Part shown: positions 15,960 to 23,905 of the stretch, piece by piece
How positions within the stretch are numbered: the first letter of the stretch is position 1
Layout of the letters: the number at the start of each line of letters is the position of its first letter
Source of the DNA: an uncultured Oceanospirillaceae bacterium
GTDB taxonomy: Bacteria; Pseudomonadota; Gammaproteobacteria; Pseudomonadales; Balneatricaceae
NCBI GenBank assembly: GCA_937136055.1
Contig: CAKZOD010000052.1
Coordinates: 1 to 38,191, forward strand
Reading direction: 5' to 3'
Length of the DNA stretch: 38,191 nucleotides
Made by a program: the position numbers and the translations under genes
The notes under the pieces: generated by a model
Seen by the model: the letters and a program-made list of their open reading frames with translations, nothing else
Told to the model about the DNA's origin: nothing
The model's database searches: none

Positions 15960-16357
15960 TGTCCGTTTACCTCTACACCCTATCTGCTCCCTTTAGCTAC
16001 TCACACTATCACTTTGATGGTGTGACCTTCTCCAATGAATGGATCACTATTGCTGATGGAATTCTCACCATCAAGACAGCTTATAGTTGGGATGGTTGTA
16101 CACCTAAATGGCAACCCTTCGGCTTGTTTACTATTGGCACTCCCGATGGCGCACTGCGCTTTGGAAAGCCTTGGTTGTATTACCAGAGCTTAGTGCACGA
16201 TGTGCTCTGTCAATTTCGCCATCAATTGCCTTTTAACCAAGAACAAGTTACTCAGATCTTTAGTGAACACATGCAGGGAACTAAATGGCCATTACATCAG
16301 CTTTATACAAACGCTGTTACTATTTTCGGCCCTAGTGACTTTCAGAATCATATATGA
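15959..16357 (+). CDS. DUF1353-type phage protein
   Basis: A 132-residue protein with YSWDGCTPK, IGTPDG, YYQSLVHDVLCQF and a C-terminal LHQLYTNAVTIFGPSD, the pattern of the DUF1353 family of small phage proteins. The family's biochemical role is not established, though the conserved D, H and D residues hint at an enzyme or a metal site. It is coupled to the fibre chaperone and closes the fibre operon. Confidence 0.75.
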   Translation: MSVYLYTLSAPFSYSHYHFDGVTFSNEWITIADGILTIKTAYSWDGCTPKWQPFGLFTIGTPDGALRFGKPWLYYQSLVHDVLCQFRHQLPFNQEQVTQIFSEHMQGTKWPLHQLYTNAVTIFGPSDFQNHI

Positions 16358-16366
16358 GATAGCATT

Positions 16367-16382
16367 GTAGAAAATTTTCTAC
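16367..16382 (+). repeat. Perfect 16-bp palindrome after the fibre operon
   Basis: GTAGAAAATTTTCTAC is a perfect palindrome 10 bp after the DUF1353 stop. It could be an operator, or a weak transcription end with no spacer loop. It lies about 77 bp before the accessory gene at 16460. Confidence 0.7.
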
Positions 16383-16459
16383 CCGAGACTAAAAATAATC
16401 ATTCTAAATACAAAATCTGAACTTGAGGTATTACTAGTAAATATAAAAGAGGAATAAAA

Positions 16460-17134
16460 ATGACTGATAACCAGGAAAGTGTCATCTCTAAAATTACAGA
16501 GAAAGGCAGAGGTAAAGAGATTGCCATAGCTGTTTCTTTATTAACTCTAATAATCTCCGGGCTTCAAGTTTGGGCCGCATTACAAAACAATAGATTAATT
16601 GAAGCTCAAACAGTAGAAGGTTTCATACCGCACCTTCTCGATAGGGATAAAAAGGAAGTCGCTTTAGTTGCTATGAGGTTTTATGTAGATCGAGAAGTAG
16701 TGAACAGCATGGCATCTTTGGTAAAATCTGAAGTCGCTTTAACTGAACTAGCAAAAACCGGTACAGAAGAAGACAAAGCTTCCTCAACAAATGCTCTAAA
16801 TGCGTTAAATGAAGAGAGAAGAAATTTAGTTAATAATATGTTTTCGACTGAAAGAACAGCAAGAATTTCTGCCACAACATCTCTAATTAGAGATTGGGAT
16901 CATAACATTGAATTATTTAATGAAGTTATCGAAATTGCTGTAAAATCCCCTAACAATAAAAGCGGTATTATCAATTCATTAGTATTATTCCAGAGTTTTA
17001 AACCCACTGTATTACTTAGGTTTGAATCAGAACTTAACGAATTCTTTGAGCAAATTAAATCAAACGGCCCTCAAACTCGATCAAATATAAAACTATTACA
17101 AGATAAAATGAACAAAACAAAATCCAATCTGTAA
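16460..17134 (+). CDS. Accessory membrane-anchored protein at the P2 fun(Z) position
   Basis: A 224-residue protein with one N-terminal membrane segment (about residues 20-40) and a helical soluble domain. No family recognised. It is AT-richer than the tail genes around it and has its own good ribosome site (GAGG before ATG 16460). It lies between the fibre module and FI, where P2 carries fun(Z), a lysogenic-conversion gene that blocks phage T5. A role in excluding other phages is therefore plausible by position only. Its stop codon lies inside the FI late box. Confidence 0.6.
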   Translation: MTDNQESVISKITEKGRGKEIAIAVSLLTLIISGLQVWAALQNNRLIEAQTVEGFIPHLLDRDKKEVALVAMRFYVDREVVNSMASLVKSEVALTELAKTGTEEDKASSTNALNALNEERRNLVNNMFSTERTARISATTSLIRDWDHNIELFNEVIEIAVKSPNNKSGIINSLVLFQSFKPTVLLRFESELNEFFEQIKSNGPQTRSNIKLLQDKMNKTKSNL

Positions 17135-17148
17135 CACCCCCCACTACA
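17130..17148 (+). promoter_or_regulatory. Late-promoter activator box before FI (copy 3)
   Basis: TGTAACACCCCCCACTACA has the same TGT-N13-ACA form and CTGTAACAC core as the boxes before O/P and V. Its distance to the FI start (129 bp) is almost equal to that of the first box to O (127 bp). Confidence 0.65.
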
Positions 17149-17152
17149 CCCC

Positions 17153-17250
17153 GCCGCGCTATATATCGCCTCACGCGCGCGGCAAACTCCTAGCTTAAAC
17201 ATCACACACCGTTTCAACCTAAACCAACTGTGTGATCAACCAGCTAGGAG
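17153..17250 (+). repeat. GC hairpin and nested inverted repeat covering the FI ribosome binding site
   Basis: GCCGCGC (17153-17159) pairs with GCGCGGC (17177-17183). Next, CTCCTAGCT (17187-17195) pairs with AGCTAGGAG (17242-17250), and inside it ATCACACA (17201-17208) pairs with TGTGTGAT (17229-17236). The AGGAG of FI is in the outer right arm, so the folded form would hide it. Confidence 0.7.
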
Positions 17251-17258
17251 ACAAACTT

Positions 17259-18431
17259 ATGGCCGCTGATTTTCACCACGGTGCCCGTGTCATCGAAATA
17301 AACGAAGGTACTCGCACCATCCGTACGGTATCCACTGCGGTCATAGGTTTTGTGGCAGTGGCTGATGATGCCGATGCCGATTTCTTCCCGCTAAACACAC
17401 CAAAACTCATTACCAATGTGCGTGCAGCCCAAAGTAAAGCCGGCAAACAAGGCACCCTATCAAGTACTTTAGATGCCATTGCTGATCAAACCAATGCTGT
17501 TTGTGTTGTGGTGCGTGTTGCAAAAGGTGCTGATGATGCTGAAACCACCTCTAATATTATTGGTGGTGTGGATAACGAAGGTAAGATGCTGGGTATGCAA
17601 GCACTGCTAGCCGCTCAAGCACAGTTCAATGTTAAGCCTCGCATATTGGGCGTACCTGGTTTAGACACCCCTGCAGTGGCTGCTGAATTAGTCGGAATCG
17701 CCCAAAAATTGCGAGCCTTTGCTTATGTCTCGGCTTGGGGTGCTAAAACCAAAGAGGAAGCCGTTACTTATCGCGGCAACTTCGGTCAACGTGAAATCAT
17801 GGTGATATGGCCAGAGTTTACAGGCTGGGATACCAATACAAGCAGCACTCAAACATTCAATGCCGTCGCACGGGCTTTAGGCTTGCGCGCCAAGATAGAT
17901 AACGATGTGGGCTGGCACAAAACGCTATCTAACATTTCTGTTAATGGTGTCACCGGTTTAAACCGTGATGTGTTCTGGGATTTGCAAGATCCAGCGACTG
18001 ATGCCGGTTATCTCAACTCAAATGAAGTCACTGCACTGATCAACAAAAATGGCTTTAAATTCTGGGGCAACCGCTCTTGTTCATCTGATCCGCTGTTCGC
18101 TTTTGAAAACTATGTGCGCACCGCGCAAGTATTGATGGATACCATTGCAGAAGCGCATTTATGGGCCGTTGATAAACCAATGCACGCAAGTCTCATCAAA
18201 GACATTATCGAAGGTATCAACGCCAAGTTCAGCGATTTGAAAACCAACGGCTACATCATTGATGGTAGTGCCTGGTTCGATGAAGAGGCCAACACTAAAG
18301 ACACGCTCAAAGCAGGCAAGCTTTATGTCGATTACGATTACACGCCAGTGCCACCGCTAGAAAACCTCGTATTTAAGCAGCGCATTACTGATCGCTACCT
18401 GGTTAATCTAGCTGCAGCTGTTGCTGCTTAA
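17259..18431 (+). CDS. FI: Tail sheath protein FI
   Basis: A 390-residue contractile sheath protein (P2 gpFI is 396). The start is ATG 17259, with AGGAG at 17246-17250; a GTG at 17232 in frame lies inside the leader hairpin and is unlikely. Family marks are the N-terminal [72 protein letters not shown]-like and [27 protein letters not shown]. It should be among the most abundant late proteins. Confidence 0.97.
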   Translation: [390 protein letters not shown]

Positions 18432-18469
18432 TCTTCCAACGCAATTAATCATTATCTAGGAGAGTCATT

Positions 18470-18979
18470 ATGGCCCTGCCCCGCAAATTAAAATTCATGA
18501 ACATGTTCAATGAAGGTGAAAGCTACTTGGGCCAAGTTATGGAAATAACCTTACCTAAGCTGACTCGTAAAATGGAAGATTACCAGGGCGGCGGAATGAA
18601 CGCGCCGATCAAAACCGATCAAGGGATGGAAGGCTTAACCCTTGAGTCAACTTGTGGCGGCATTATGACAGACACTATCAAACAGTTCGGGATAACCAAG
18701 CACGATGGTATCAAACTGCGCTTTGCCGGCTCCTATCAGCGTGATGATGGAAGCAACACCAGCGCTGTTGAAATCTTTGTACGTGGCAGACACAGCACAA
18801 TAGATATGGGTAGCGCTAAGCAAGGTGAAGGCTCAGATTTCAAACTCACTAGCGAACTCAGTTACTACAAACTGATTGTCGATGGTGTCACCTTAATTGA
18901 AATCGACATCATCAACATGATTGAAATCGTTGATGGCGTTGATCACCTCAAAGATCACCGAACAGCACTCGGTATCTAA
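18470..18979 (+). CDS. FII: Tail tube protein FII
   Basis: A 169-residue major tail tube protein (P2 gpFII is 172), with LPRKLKFMNMFNEGESYLGQV, KLTRKMEDYQGGGM and the C-terminal YYKLIVDGVTLIEIDIINMIEIVDGVDHL. A strong AGGAG precedes ATG 18470. It stacks inside the sheath to form the DNA channel. Confidence 0.97.
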   Translation: MALPRKLKFMNMFNEGESYLGQVMEITLPKLTRKMEDYQGGGMNAPIKTDQGMEGLTLESTCGGIMTDTIKQFGITKHDGIKLRFAGSYQRDDGSNTSAVEIFVRGRHSTIDMGSAKQGEGSDFKLTSELSYYKLIVDGVTLIEIDIINMIEIVDGVDHLKDHRTALGI

Positions 18980-19020
18980 TCTTTAAACCAACACTTATCA
19001 TTCAGAACGGGACGCCAGCC

Positions 19021-19377
19021 ATGAAAACCAACAAAGCACAAACCATCATTAACGATGAAACCAGTAACAACTTAGAAGTCATCACTGAAGACGATAAACT
19101 CAGTACCACCCTGCAAGAGCCAATCAAGCGCGGCAAAACCACAATCGATAAAGTCAAATTGCGTGTCCCTAAATCCGGTGAACTACGTAACTTAGCACTG
19201 GCTGATTTACTGCAAATGGAAGTCAACGCGCTCAAGGTTTTATTACCGCGTATCTCCAGCCCAACGCTCACAGAGCAAGAGATCACCCAATTGCACCCCG
19301 CTGATTTGGTTCAACTAGGCGGCAAGGTGATCAGTTTTTTGGTACCGCAGGAGAAGCCAATCTCCCAAACTGTGTAG
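19021..19377 (+). CDS. E: Tail assembly chaperone E
   Basis: A 118-residue protein (P2 gpE is 91). The recognisable core is KLRVPKSGELRNLALADLLQMEVNALKVLLPRISSPTLTEQEITQLHPADLVQLGGKVISFL. With its frameshifted longer form it chaperones assembly of the tape measure into the tube. The first 40 residues are an extra polar stretch. The zero-frame product ends ...KPISQTV at TAG 19375-19377. Confidence 0.93.
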   Translation: MKTNKAQTIINDETSNNLEVITEDDKLSTTLQEPIKRGKTTIDKVKLRVPKSGELRNLALADLLQMEVNALKVLLPRISSPTLTEQEITQLHPADLVQLGGKVISFLVPQEKPISQTV

Positions 19378-19499
19378 AAGACGCCATGGCAGATATCGCC
19401 ATGGTATTGCACCTCACTCTGACTGATATGCACGATATGAGTTTAAAAGAGTTGAACCAGTGGCGAGAGCGTGCCATCGCTCGCCACCAAAGCGAATAA
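19021..19499 (+). CDS. E': E+E' fusion made by -1 ribosomal frameshift
   Basis: At 19335-19341 the zero-frame codons AGT TTT TTG contain T-TTT-TTG, the slippery heptamer used by P2. A -1 slip lets translation continue from 19341 and stop at TAA 19497-19499, adding 52 residues to 107 for a 159-residue fusion (P2 E+E' is 142). The extension ends MSLKELNQWRERAIARHQSE, which resembles the P2 E' end. It is not preceded by a start of its own. Confidence 0.88.
19335..19365 (+). promoter_or_regulatory. -1 frameshift signal: slippery site plus hairpin
   Basis: TTTTTTG (19335-19341) is followed after 8 nt by GGAGA (19350-19354), which pairs with TCTCC (19361-19365) across a 6-nt loop. An AAGGTG (19324-19329) upstream resembles the Shine-Dalgarno stimulators that promote -1 slips. 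Confidence 0.8.
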
Positions 19500-19526
19500 T
19501 AGCCCCCTAGCACACGAGACATACCA

Positions 19527-22211
19527 ATGAGCCAATCCTTATCACTAGATGTCATCCTCAGCACTATTGATAAGGCCAGTGCTCCCCTGCGCAGTATCGA
19601 TAAAGCCAGTGGTAAAACAGCACAGCAGCTCAAAGAAACCCGCCAGAGCTTAAAGCAATTACAAGGCCAGCAAAAAGACCTAACCAGCTTTCGTGAGCTG
19701 CAGCGCGCCAGTAAGCAAGTCAAAACTGAATTCGCAGCAGCGAGTGAAAAAACCAATCGCCTAAAACGCCAAATGGAAGCCATAGAGCAACCCACTAAAA
19801 CCATGATGCGCGAGTTTGAGCGCGCAACCAATAAAACCCGCAAGCTACGCCAACAACATATCGATCATGCACAAAGCCTAAAACGCACCCGCGAAGCACT
19901 CAAAGAAACCGGCATCACTACCGCGAACTTAAGCGATAAACAACAAGAGTTCACCCGCAAAATCGAGCAAACCGATCGTGCCCTAGCTAACCACCAAAAA
20001 CAGCTAGAAGCCACAAGACGCCAACAACAGCGCCTCAACAAAGCCCGTGATGCTTATCGCAGCACTAAGAATATGGCAGGCAATCTAGCTGGCGCAGGCA
20101 TGACAGCCACTGCAGGTGGCACCGCAACTTTGTTAGCCGTTGCCAAAACCGCCAGTGTCGGCATGGATTTTGATGAAAGCATGAGTAAAGTCCAAGCCCT
20201 TACCCGGTTAGATAAAGACTCAAAAGAACTGCAAGCACTGCGTGAACAAGCGCGTAACCTCGGTGCCACAACCATGTTTACCGCCAGTGATGCAGCTAGC
20301 GGTCAAAGCTTTCTAGCTATGGCTGGTTTCACTCCAGACAAAATCAAAAAAGCCATGCCAGGCATTTTAGATATGGCTGCAGCTGCAGGTGTTGATATTG
20401 CCACCGCCGCCAACATAGGTTCCAACATCCTTTCAGGCTTTAATAAAGATGCCTCTGAAATGTCCAAAGTTGGCGATGTTCTCACCTCAGCTTTCACCCA
20501 GGGCAACGTTGATTTAATGATGCTCGGCGAAACCATGAAATATGTCGCACCGGTTGCACAAGGTTTAGGGGTTGATATCGAACTGACAGCCGCTATGGCT
20601 GCAAAGCTCGGTGATGCAGGTATTCAATCGAGTATGGCAGGTACTGGCTTAAAAGCGATTCTAAGCCGCTTAGCAGCAGGGCCTAAAATGGCTAAAGAAG
20701 CGCTCGCAGGTTTAGGTGTAGAAGCCGCCAAAGCTAATGGCGATATGCGCCCCATGGTCGACATACTGGTTGATCTTGATAATGCCACCAAACACTTAGG
20801 TAAAACCCAGCGCCAAGAGGCACTTAAAAATATAGCTGGCGCAGAAGCCGTTAGCTCACTGATGGTATTAGTCGATCGTGCCGGCAAAGGCGAATTGCAA
20901 AAGCTCCACCAAGGCATTCTAAAAGATAAGGATATAGGTATCTCAAAGAAAACCGCCAACATCATGGCCGACAATGCCAGTGGCGATTTAAAAACGTTAG
21001 TCAGCAGCATTCAAGATGTCGCTATCGAAATCACCAGCCTTAACAACGATTCATTGCGAGATTTAATCAAGCACCTAACCCAAATCACCCGCAGTGTTGG
21101 CAGCTGGATCAAAGAAACCCCAGAGCTCGCCGCTTCTATTGGTAAAGTCATTACTGTGGCAGGCGCTCTGCTTTTAGGCTTTGGTGCACTAGCACTGACC
21201 ATCAGCGCCCTATTAATCCCCTTTGCGCTTTTACGCTTTGGGCTAACGGCCGTCGGCTTAAAAGGCTCTGGCTTAACCAAGCTGGTTAAAAAGCTCGGTA
21301 GCTCATTGCTCTGGTTAGGTAAAAAGATTCTACCAATGGTGGGCCGCGCTGCAATGATACTCGGCAGAGCACTACTCATGAACCCGATCGGTTTAGCAGT
21401 CACTGCCATTGCAGGTGGCGCATATCTTATTTACAAAAACTGGGACGGCATATCAAGCTGGTTCAAGGCGAAGTGGCAAGCTACTAAAGCTGTATTTAAC
21501 GCCTTTAAAACCTGGCTAGCGTCATGGTGGCAAGGTGCTGGCGGTACTTTCACAGGCGCACTCAGCAGCATAGGTGCAACCTTAGTTAACTGGTCACCTT
21601 TTGGTGTGTTGTACAAAGCATTTGCAGATGCCTTAAGGCAACTCGGCATCGATCTACCTAAAAAGTTTAGTCAGCTAGGGGCTGAGATAATCAAAGGTTT
21701 AATATCTGGCCTTACAGGGAAAATGGCGGCGCTCAAAAAATCAATCACCGGCATTGGCGATAATGTCAGCGGCTGGTTTAAAAAGAAGCTGGATATCAAC
21801 TCACCCAGCAAAGTTTTTATCAAGCACGGCTCAAGTGTGGTTAAAGGTTTAGAGCATGGCTTAGCTAAAAACCAAAACACTTTGCAGCCTCTTAAAAAGC
21901 TCACCAAGCAACTCAAGCAAGCAGGTAGCGGTTTGACCTTAGCTGCAGGTGCTGGTTTAGCGGGTACCAGTTTATCTACTCAAGCAGCTGGCACACAATC
22001 ACCTAACATCGCTTTTGACACTCGCCCACCACTCACCAGCCAAAAGCAAAACAGCGCTGCTAGTAACACAGTCACCATTGAAAAGTTAGAAATACATACT
22101 GCACCTGGTATGGATGAACAAGCCTTAGCGCGCTTCATTGTTCAAGAAATTAATAAGCGCGAGCAGCAACAGCTCACTAATCAGAGGGCATCATTTGATG
22201 ACTTCGACTAA
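19527..22211 (+). CDS. T: Tail tape measure protein T
   Basis: An 894-residue protein (P2 gpT is 815). Residues 15-175 form a long charged coiled coil rich in KQ/R. Residues 215-400 match the phage minor tail/tape measure domain (ARNLGATTMFTASDAASGQSFLAMAGF, GVDIATAANIGSNILSGFNKD, DVLTSAFTQGNVDLMMLGETMKYVAPVAQGLG). A hydrophobic region at about 535-575 and 610-640 could insert into the host membrane. Its length sets tail length, so the tail should be slightly longer than that of P2. Confidence 0.96.
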   Translation: MSQSLSLDVILSTIDKASAPLRSIDKASGKTAQQLKETRQSLKQLQGQQKDLTSFRELQRASKQVKTEFAAASEKTNRLKRQMEAIEQPTKTMMREFERATNKTRKLRQQHIDHAQSLKRTREALKETGITTANLSDKQQEFTRKIEQTDRALANHQKQLEATRRQQQRLNKARDAYRSTKNMAGNLAGAGMTATAGGTATLLAVAKTASVGMDFDESMSKVQALTRLDKDSKELQALREQARNLGATTMFTASDAASGQSFLAMAGFTPDKIKKAMPGILDMAAAAGVDIATAANIGSNILSGFNKDASEMSKVGDVLTSAFTQGNVDLMMLGETMKYVAPVAQGLGVDIELTAAMAAKLGDAGIQSSMAGTGLKAILSRLAAGPKMAKEALAGLGVEAAKANGDMRPMVDILVDLDNATKHLGKTQRQEALKNIAGAEAVSSLMVLVDRAGKGELQKLHQGILKDKDIGISKKTANIMADNASGDLKTLVSSIQDVAIEITSLNNDSLRDLIKHLTQITRSVGSWIKETPELAASIGKVITVAGALLLGFGALALTISALLIPFALLRFGLTAVGLKGSGLTKLVKKLGSSLLWLGKKILPMVGRAAMILGRALLMNPIGLAVTAIAGGAYLIYKNWDGISSWFKAKWQATKAVFNAFKTWLASWWQGAGGTFTGALSSIGATLVNWSPFGVLYKAFADALRQLGIDLPKKFSQLGAEIIKGLISGLTGKMAALKKSITGIGDNVSGWFKKKLDINSPSKVFIKHGSSVVKGLEHGLAKNQNTLQPLKKLTKQLKQAGSGLTLAAGAGLAGTSLSTQAAGTQSPNIAFDTRPPLTSQKQNSAASNTVTIEKLEIHTAPGMDEQALARFIVQEINKREQQQLTNQRASFDDFD

Positions 22212-22376
22212 CAGAAGCCGATGCAGGATTACTGTGATCACTGATGCAGCGTTAAAAACAAGCTCAATATCCTCATTTATACTTATAAACTCCGGCATTT
22301 CGCTTGTTTTAGCCTTGCCTCACTTTCTCTCGCTACATCCTGCAAAGGTTCTGAATCTTTACTATATAGGTGCCTC

Positions 22377-22805
22377 ATGTTAATGACTCTCGGTTTATTC
22401 GTTTTCTCTATCAACACCTTAAGCTATCAAAGCTTACAGCGCACCACATCATGGCGCCATAACAGCCAAAACCGCATCGGCAACACACCTAGCTATCAAT
22501 ACACTGGCCCAGGGGAAGACAACCAAACCTTAAGCGGCTGGATAGCCCCAGAACTCGCTGGTGATGCCCTCTCACTTAATCAATTGCGGCAAATGGCAGA
22601 CACGGGTGAACCTTATGTCATCGTCGATGGTAAAGGCATAGTGCACGGTTTATGGGTCATCAAACAAATCACTGAAACCCGCACTTTGTTTTTCCCCAAT
22701 GGCGAAGCTAAGCGAATTGAATTCTCAATCAACCTCGCCCACGTCGGCAACGATCGCATAAATCAAGTGAGCTTAGTTACCAACGCGCTGAGCTTATTGT
22801 CTTAG
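22377..22805 (+). CDS. U: Tail protein U
   Basis: A 142-residue protein (P2 gpU is 159). The start MLMTLGLFVFSINTLSYQSLQRTTSWRHNSQNRIG and the end RIEFSINLAHVGNDR are family-typical. The intergenic 165 bp after T hold no convincing gene. It acts at the tail tip with D. Confidence 0.93.
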   Translation: MLMTLGLFVFSINTLSYQSLQRTTSWRHNSQNRIGNTPSYQYTGPGEDNQTLSGWIAPELAGDALSLNQLRQMADTGEPYVIVDGKGIVHGLWVIKQITETRTLFFPNGEAKRIEFSINLAHVGNDRINQVSLVTNALSLLS

Positions 22806-22857
22806 CAATAAAATCAACTACTTCGCCTAAGCGACTGATTACAGGCAAGAATCACTT

Positions 22858-23886
22858 ATGAACAAAGATACTGCACACTCAATCCCTGATTACCGTATTG
22901 TCATCAATGACAACAACGTCACCTCACTCATTCAAGGCCGTTTGATTTCACTCACCTTAAAAGATGAGCGTGGCAACAAAGCCGACCAGCTCGATATCAC
23001 ATTAGATGATAGCAATGATCAGCTAACCCTACCCAATAAAAAATCAGTGATTCAAGTGTGGCTGGGTTATAAGGAAAAAGGCTTTAAGCATCAACCCCTA
23101 ATATTCAAAGGTAGCTTCACCGTTGATGAAATCAATTACTCTCATCAAAACGGCACAGATACACTGCGCATCACAGCACGCAGCGCAGATTTTAAAGGCC
23201 CGTTGAAAGTAAAACGTGAGAAGAGCTGGCACAATCTCACTCTAGAAAGCATCATCAATACCATTGCCACCCGCCACGATTTGAAACCCCGTATCAGCCC
23301 TACTTTAGCCACTGAGAAAATCGATCATATCGACCAAACCGATGAAAGTGATATCGCGTTTCTAAACCGAGTCGCTAAACGCTTTGATGCGATCTGCAGT
23401 ATCAAGAGTGGCCATTTGCTCTTTGCTGAAATTGGTAAGGCGACTACTGTGAGTGGAAAGCCGCTGCCCACCCTTACTATCAACAAAGCGGATTGTACGA
23501 GTTATAGCTATCAAACGATGGATAGAGAGAGCGATTACACAGGGGTACAGAGTTATTGGAATGATAAGAAATATGCCAGGCGTAAAACAGTAATTGCGGG
23601 TGATGGGGAAAATCCTAAGATCTTGCGTAATACCTATCCAAGTGAGCAACAGGCTGAGCAAGCAGCGAAAGCGGAGTGGAAGAAATTGAATCGTGAACAA
23701 GCGAGTATGAGTTTTGATCTGGCAGTTGGGCTGCCAGATGTCTTACCTGAAATGCCTGTTGCACTGAATGGATTTAAGAAAGAAATGAAGGTGCAGTTTC
23801 AAGGTATTGAGAGTATCGAACATATACTGACAGTTAGAGATTTGAGAAGCTCCATTAAAACATCTACGTCGTCTTTAATACTGTAA
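22858..23886 (+). CDS. D: Late control / tail hub protein D
   Basis: A 342-residue gpD (P2 is 387), the VgrG gp27-like hub of the baseplate. Typical segments are PDYRIVINDNNVTSLIQGRLISLTLKDERGNKADQLDITLDD, KSWHNLTLESIINTIATRHDL, DESDIAFLNRVAKRFDA and NPKILRNTYPSEQQAEQAAKAEW. In P2, ogr follows D; here the late operon runs into an accessory membrane gene 19 bp later. Confidence 0.95.
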   Translation: MNKDTAHSIPDYRIVINDNNVTSLIQGRLISLTLKDERGNKADQLDITLDDSNDQLTLPNKKSVIQVWLGYKEKGFKHQPLIFKGSFTVDEINYSHQNGTDTLRITARSADFKGPLKVKREKSWHNLTLESIINTIATRHDLKPRISPTLATEKIDHIDQTDESDIAFLNRVAKRFDAICSIKSGHLLFAEIGKATTVSGKPLPTLTINKADCTSYSYQTMDRESDYTGVQSYWNDKKYARRKTVIAGDGENPKILRNTYPSEQQAEQAAKAEWKKLNREQASMSFDLAVGLPDVLPEMPVALNGFKKEMKVQFQGIESIEHILTVRDLRSSIKTSTSSLIL

Positions 23887-23905
23887 TGACAAGAGGTAAG
23901 AGTTT

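Noticed and set aside
17153..17183. Intrinsic terminator before FI
   Set aside because: The GC-rich stem is not followed by a T-run (GGCAAACTCC follows).
19331..19843. 170-codon minus-strand open frame opposite E/T
   Set aside because: It is antisense to the E' extension and the tape measure coiled coil; composition is that of a shadow frame rich in Arg/Ser/Leu.
20624..21409. Two minus-strand open frames of about 130 codons opposite T
   Set aside because: They are antisense to a well-supported gene, have no ribosome site or context, and arise from its codon bias.
22138..22383. Open frame across the T-U junction (about 62 codons from ATG 22198)
   Set aside because: It overlaps both T and U, has only a distant GAGGG upstream, low-complexity Ser-rich sequence and no recognised family; P2 has no gene here.
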